64,000 nt of DNA from Phragmites australis (taxonomy: Eukaryota > Streptophyta > Magnoliopsida > Poales > Poaceae), in the NCBI RefSeq assembly GCF_958298935.1, contig NC_084931.1, positions 15,899,334-15,963,333 of the forward strand, in the 5' to 3' direction. How positions within the stretch are numbered: position 1 is the stretch's first letter; the number at the start of each line of letters is the position of its first letter. Both the position numbers and the translations under genes were made by a program. A model generated the notes under the pieces. The model was given only the letters and a program-made list of their open reading frames with translations, had not been told where the DNA came from and searched no databases. Below are positions 59,316 to 64,000 of this stretch, one piece after another.

Positions 59316-60330
59316 AGGCCCATCAAGGAGCCTCGAGGACGATGCTGGTGGTGTGCAACAAAGGCAGGTGCGACTATGGTGCGGTGTCGCTCACGTCTGG
59401 TGACCAGCTAAGGAGGTTGATGGCGCCGCTGATGTTGGTGATGATGATGGTGGTGGCACCGGTGCCTGAATGGGCTTGGAGGCCGGCAACCAAGACGAAG
59501 GACTAGGAGCAAAGCAGTCTCCAGTGACATCGGGTAAGTGCGTGGTGAATCCCCCATGTTCTTACCTTCAAATTGTGATGCTATCTCCTTTTGTTGCTCC
59601 TCTGTGCTCTCTGATTTATTGAAGGCCGAATAGCGATCGGGTATACAATGTGCGTGCGTGATAACGTGTTATGGATCAATAGAACAATGGACCAAAATGA
59701 CAGTCAGGGAGATTCAATCGAATGTTTCATTCACTGATCTCATCATACATACATATACATGGGGTGTCTTGCTGTGGGGAGACACCTGTTTACAGTCATA
59801 ATCGCCATGGGCGGTTGCCCTTTTGATCATATATTCGTAACAATTGTCACTTGCAGCTTCTGACAAAACTAGCTAGCATATATCCTCGCCTTAGAAAATA
59901 GGATAAATTGTTTTTTGAATGGATAATTAGCATATATCCTCAGGATGGCATGAACCGACGACTATCTTTGCCCCCAACGAGCTGGAACTTGGTAGCTATA
60001 GGCCGAAACGGTACCAGCGGTACGTGTGGCTCTCTCACCTTTGGCTCTTTGCGGGTGACTCTTCAAAGGAAAAGTTCTACGAAGACGTCAGCCAAAGAAC
60101 GGGAAAAGATCTATGTGGGCCGGAATTAAGATCCTTCCATGTTGAATGCCCTTTTCAACTTCCATGGTCTTCCCCATGACCCAACGAACCGAGAGCAGTG
60201 AGAAAGTGACCACATCAGCAGCAACCAACAATTAATTACGTTCATAATTTACTCGCTAATCACCATGACCAATGACCCGTTCTTACTTTCGCACTTTCTT
60301 ACCGCAGATAGTGAGTCTCCTCCCCGTTAT
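59316..60330. other. upstream region of the WRKY gene
   Basis: The stretch between the CACTA end and the WRKY promoter. 59320-59560 is GC-rich without a supportable gene. 59675-59855 is the second copy of the dispersed repeat at 29206. 59900-60330 is probable promoter-proximal DNA; it holds several TGAC cores (for example ATGACCAATGACCCG near 60264), but no complete TTGACC/T W-box was noticed. Confidence 0.55.
59675..59855. repeat. dispersed repeat, second copy
   Basis: Same orientation as 29206-29355 and longer by about 35 bp (GTGTCTTGCTGTGGGGAGAC region). It lies about 600 bp upstream of the WRKY start codon. Confidence 0.7.
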
Positions 60331-60333
60331 TTC

Positions 60334-60341
60334 TTATATAC
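60334..60341 (+). promoter_or_regulatory. TATA box of the WRKY gene
   Basis: TTATATAC, about 118 bp upstream of the first in-frame ATG (60459), followed by a pyrimidine-rich leader suited to a plant 5' untranslated region. Confidence 0.6.
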
Positions 60342-60458
60342 TAGATCCTAGCTCCTCCCATGCCATGTAACACAAATCCTTAGAGCTATATACTTAACCT
60401 CAGACGACACACATAGCCAGCCCAACTCACGATCACAAAAGCACACAATCGATCGTTC

Positions 60459-63335
60459 ATGCACGTCCTTTCACCTCACCCAGCTCCTCCATTGGCACTG
60501 CTACTTGGTCATCGGGACAGCACAAGGACGGTCCGCAACGAGCTGGGACCGATGGACGACGCGCTGTCGCAGATCCACGAGGCGTTCCGGCTCGCCGAGG
60601 AGCTCATGAGCGAGCTCCCGGCGACCCAGAACGACCCGGCCTACCTCGCCGAGCGCTGCCACAGCATTGTCCGCGCCTACATCGGGGTCATCCGCATGTT
60701 GCACCCCCACGGTGCGGAGCCTCCTCCCTTCGCCGGCCAGAATCTCCTCCGCCTGAGCTTCCCGGATCAGGAGGCCGGCGACAACCGGTTCCTCGTTGTT
60801 CCTAAGGTGCCGTCGCCGCAGCTGGGGCACCAGTTGCTGGAGCCATTCCACACGCTCGGCGCGGACGCGTTGGGCGCGCAAGCTCCCGAGATCCGCGCCG
60901 GAGCGGACGGTGCTGGGTCCTCTGGCGTCCCGGTGAGGCGGCGGTCTCCGCCGGTGCAGCCACGGCAGGGCCGGAGGAGGTACGTACTGTCCCGGGACTT
61001 GGCGTACGTTAGGGTTCGACCTGGCCTAGCTGCTCGTTAGTTTTGGCGGTCAAGAGTTCAAACCCTGGACGGAGATCTTTTACCACGTCATGGCATGGAA
61101 ACGCCAGGGAATTTTCCACGCACGCATCTGGTATTTGTTCTCCGATTGCGACGCCGACGTGTGACGCTCTCTAAGAATTGCGTGCCAAGTCATGAGGCGT
61201 TATAGAGAAGTTACACGAGGGTTTTCATGGCGCGATCGATTAGGAGTTGTTGATGCTCATTAAAAAATCTTTAGGACGATTATGTTGCTACTTTGTGAAA
61301 GAGATTGTTCAACTAATTAATGATGTTCTTTGTTTTTGTTTTGGTGATTAATTGCAGGAGGGAGAGTGGGGAGAGGATGACCGTGATGGTTCCGGCGCAG
61401 CGGACGGGCAACACGGAGCTGCCACCCGATGACGGATACACGTGGCGCAAGTATGGACAGAAGGATATCCTCGGCTCCCGATATCCCAGGTATGCACATT
61501 TTCCGTGCATCTTTTTTTTTAGAGGTTTTCAGTGCATCTTTGGGACGCAAGAATTTTGTAAAATACAAGATAAAAAAACTCGATTAATTATATCTTAAAT
61601 AGAACTTCATGATATGTTACTTAACTATAGTACTACAATTAACGAAAGGAACGTAGGTACGATAGAGTAATATTATACAGCTTGAATCGCTGAATTTGAT
61701 GTATCTCACATGTCCTCATGCATTCATGGTACATAACTGTCTACTTGCTACTATGATATGTATGTATGCACGCCAGTTAGTCTCTGATATGGAAATTCAA
61801 GTCACTAAGCAAGCTTTCACACCATTTTTCTATGCTTGCATGGTTATGGTCATTCACATTTGACATCGGTTTGCATTGCGCCTTCACTTTCCCAACTCAA
61901 GGGCAGCAAGTACAGAGGGGCAGAGTTGTAGTAATGTTGCATGATTGGTGACTCCCATTTGTTTTGTCTTCTGTTTCACTTGGCTCGTGCGAATACTGTC
62001 CATGTGTACGCCAGGAAATTAAGTGATTAGACAAAATCATGTCAGGTCTACTTCATGTACCATGGGTCGTAAGTAAGAGGTCTCCTGTACTCCCCACCAC
62101 AGAAGAAACCGTGCATGAAAACACTACAAAGGCAAAATCTTATCCTGTGATAAATCATTTATTTTAGATCGCAAGAAAAAAAATTCTTTGTTAAAAGCTA
62201 TATATGTGCTACAGAAAAATTAAGGTTACCGGCCCCAATATGCATGCAAAATACGTATTTTCTTTGTTACAGCAGCCGATATAATTTGATTTTTAAACTG
62301 CGTTAATCAATAGATCGATGCAGATCCATAGGGCAAAAAAAGAAAATACTTCCAAGTCTTATAAATTGGCTAGAGTCTTTCTCGTAGTTTTTCCGTTTCT
62401 TTCCTTTGTACTCTTTAAACTTTTTAATATATAATCTGCAGGGGAAACCCTCAAGTTTCATCAAAGAAAATCAATAGATGCATGCATCGGGGTGGTGATC
62501 GAGTAAGGGTCTGTTTGTTTCAGCTTCGGATTGTGGCTTTTAGTTTTTACAATCTGAAGTTGAAACAAACAGACAATTTTTAGTTATAGCTTTTTAAAAT
62601 CTGCTGCTTGGATTGTGGGAATCTGAGAAGCTGTTTTTTCTCAGTTTTTGATAAATTGTGAAAGTCTATTTTATTAAACTGTCCATCAAAGTTTTTTAAA
62701 ATCTACAATCTAAAAGCTTTTTACAATCCAGCTTTTTACAATCCAGCTTTTCACAATCCAACTTCTATAAACTGCTTTTCAGAATCTCCAGCTGAAATAA
62801 ACAGACCCTAAAAGTGATTAATACGCATGTTCCTATCCACAGGAGCTACTACAGGTGCACTCACAAGAACTACTACGGGTGCGAGGCCAAGAAGAAGGTG
62901 CAGCGCCTGGACTACGACCCATTCGTGTACGAAGTCACATACTGCGGCAACCACACCTGCCTCACCTCCACAACGCCACTGCTCACCCTCCCCGCCCCTG
63001 CTGCGACCGCCACCACCGCCGCCAACACCGCAACAAACTCCCCGACTAGCTCGGCAGCCATGCTCGCCCAGGACCTCGTCATGGCGGCCGCCGAGCATCC
63101 TCCACCGGCGCTGTCCACGTCCATACAGCTCGGGTTCAGCTGGATGTCGTCAAGCCTCGTCGGAGCTGGCACCAGTACCGGGGAGGGAAGCAGCGCGCAG
63201 GTGAACGTGCCCACCTCAGGGAGGGAGACTGATTACCCGGTGGTGGACCTCGCCGACGTCATGTTCAACTCCGGCAGCAGCAGGGGGAGCAGCATGGACG
63301 CCATCTTCTCTGCTCACGATCAACGTGACAGCTAG
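60459..63335 (+). CDS. group III WRKY transcription factor
   Basis: Nuclear DNA-binding regulator expected to bind W-box promoters in defence or senescence responses; this role is family knowledge. I infer three exons: 60459-60979, 61358-61489 and 62843-63335, both introns GT-AG and in frame. The product has 381 residues, or 350 if translation starts at the second in-frame ATG (60552), whose MDDALSQIHEAFRLAEELMS start looks like the conserved N-terminal helix and is the more likely start. On the 350-residue numbering: helical N-terminus 1-55, basic cluster about 128-149, WRKYGQK at 172-178, zinc ligands C192, C200, H224 and C226. That C-X7-C-X23-H-X-C pattern defines group III. Intron 2 splits the Arg codon of PR|SYYRCT, the usual WRKY-domain intron position. 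The C-terminus is Ser/Thr-rich and ends in an acidic, aromatic segment (DYPVVDLADVMF). No defect is seen. The closest named family member is not assigned. Confidence 0.95.
62507..62808. mobile_element. Tourist-like MITE in WRKY intron 2
   Basis: 302 bp with inverted ends GGGTCTGTTTGTTTCAGCTT and, reversed, GGGTCTGTTTATTTCAGCTG. It is flanked by TAA on both sides (62504-62506 and 62809-62811), the target duplication of PIF/Harbinger-type MITEs. The right edge is 34 bp from the exon 3 acceptor. Interior TTTTTACAATCCAGC words are repeated. No coding content. Confidence 0.88.
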
Positions 63336-64000
63336 ATGCATGGATTGTTATATGCATCACACAGGATGAATATCCTGTCCGATACTTGGTTCGAATTTTG
63401 ATGTAGTGAAGTTATGATTCATGATCATTCATGACTATTTAACATGTCCTTGAAGGAGTAGTTATGGTATATATGTTCAAGTTTATTTTTTTTTAGCCAC
63501 TTAAAAGATCAGGTCTCAGTTAGTTCGGGCCTAGCTAAGCCATGCTAATAAAGGTGCTCACAGATATATAATACATTCCGTACACCATGTTTTCTTGTTG
63601 CTTTTTGGTTCCATGCCATGATTTTCAAAACACTTTTAAATTTTTCCATCATTTTGCATTTATTGGTATGATCCCACGGGATCATAAACTTCATTGGTTT
63701 CTTTTTCTTCTTTGGGCAGTCTATACGGTGTGTTCCAGTGTTTCCCCCACTCCAGCACCCGTTTTTTCCCCCTTCGCTTCCCTACACCGACTCCAGATCC
63801 GCTCCCTGCCAACTCCCAACACGCCGCTGCCTCACCCCCTCCTTCCTCTCTTCTGTCAAGCTTATGAACCGTGCCCTTGCTCCCACCCTGGCCTCCTTCC
63901 TCGTCTTTGGTGGCTCTCGTGCTGGATTGGCCATCGTCTGCTGAAGCCACACTAACCCATCTTTGATGGATCGTCGATTAGTCACCCCTGCCTTGTCCTT
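63336..64000. other. WRKY 3' untranslated region and downstream DNA
   Basis: A polyadenylation-type AATAAA occurs at 63547-63552, about 210 bp after the stop codon. Further downstream, 63740-63960 is C-rich with overlapping short frames on both strands and no recognisable domain. The window ends without another supportable gene. Confidence 0.5.

Noticed and set aside
1..64000. CRISPR array, bacterial operon, rRNA gene or organelle insertion
   Set aside because: The tandem arrays lack the uniform repeat-spacer pattern, and no ribosomal or organellar sequence was recognised. The content is plant nuclear DNA.

Overview
This window is nuclear DNA of a grass, most likely a panicoid. The evidence is the dense nesting of LTR retrotransposons, CACTA elements with the subterminal repeats typical of grasses, SIRE-like copia elements whose LTRs carry arrays of CCGG-centred palindromes, a Tourist-type MITE, and a three-exon group III WRKY gene with a plant-style intron inside the WRKY domain. 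There are no bacterial operons, CRISPR arrays or canonical rRNA genes. The species assignment is an inference; no marker sequence fixes it.

Layout. 1-5092 is the end of a decayed minus-strand Ty3/gypsy element (5' LTR 4198-5092) that has lost most of gag and the RT catalytic core, with a solo LTR (462-1994, target duplication AGTTG) nested in it. 5093-11482 is the 3' part of a plus-strand LTR element with an unusually long, non-gag-pol internal region made of three kinds of tandem array, ending in a 221-bp LTR. 11483-12660 is unrecognised. 12660-14305 is a CACTA-like remnant holding a foldback MITE. 14306-20663 is a decayed plus-strand Ty1/copia element with a 1.6-kb insertion in its RNase H region.

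21409-25681 is a complete hAT (Ac-type) DNA transposon with a perfect 8-bp target duplication. Its transposase gene can be spliced in silico from four exons into one uninterrupted 716-residue frame. 25913-27185 is a non-autonomous CACTA element. 27186-32440 holds no recognisable gene, only repeats. A single minus-strand copia element is then spread over about 20 kb in three pieces (52060-49122, 41906-40772, 33000-32440), split by a Ty3/gypsy element (41907-49121) and by SIRE-like copia material (33001-40771).

53733-59315 is a non-autonomous CACTA element carrying a second solo LTR (57350-58738, target duplication GTGTC). The only clear host gene is the group III WRKY transcription factor at 60459-63335 (+), with a Tourist-like MITE in its second intron.

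Most coding sequence here is retrotransposon debris with frameshifts and stops. The two items that look functional are the WRKY gene and the hAT transposase. Points that deserve a second look are the intact hAT element, the tRNA-like A-box/B-box modules found in three CACTA-type elements and in one LTR element, and the tandem-array internal region at 5.6-10.7 kb.
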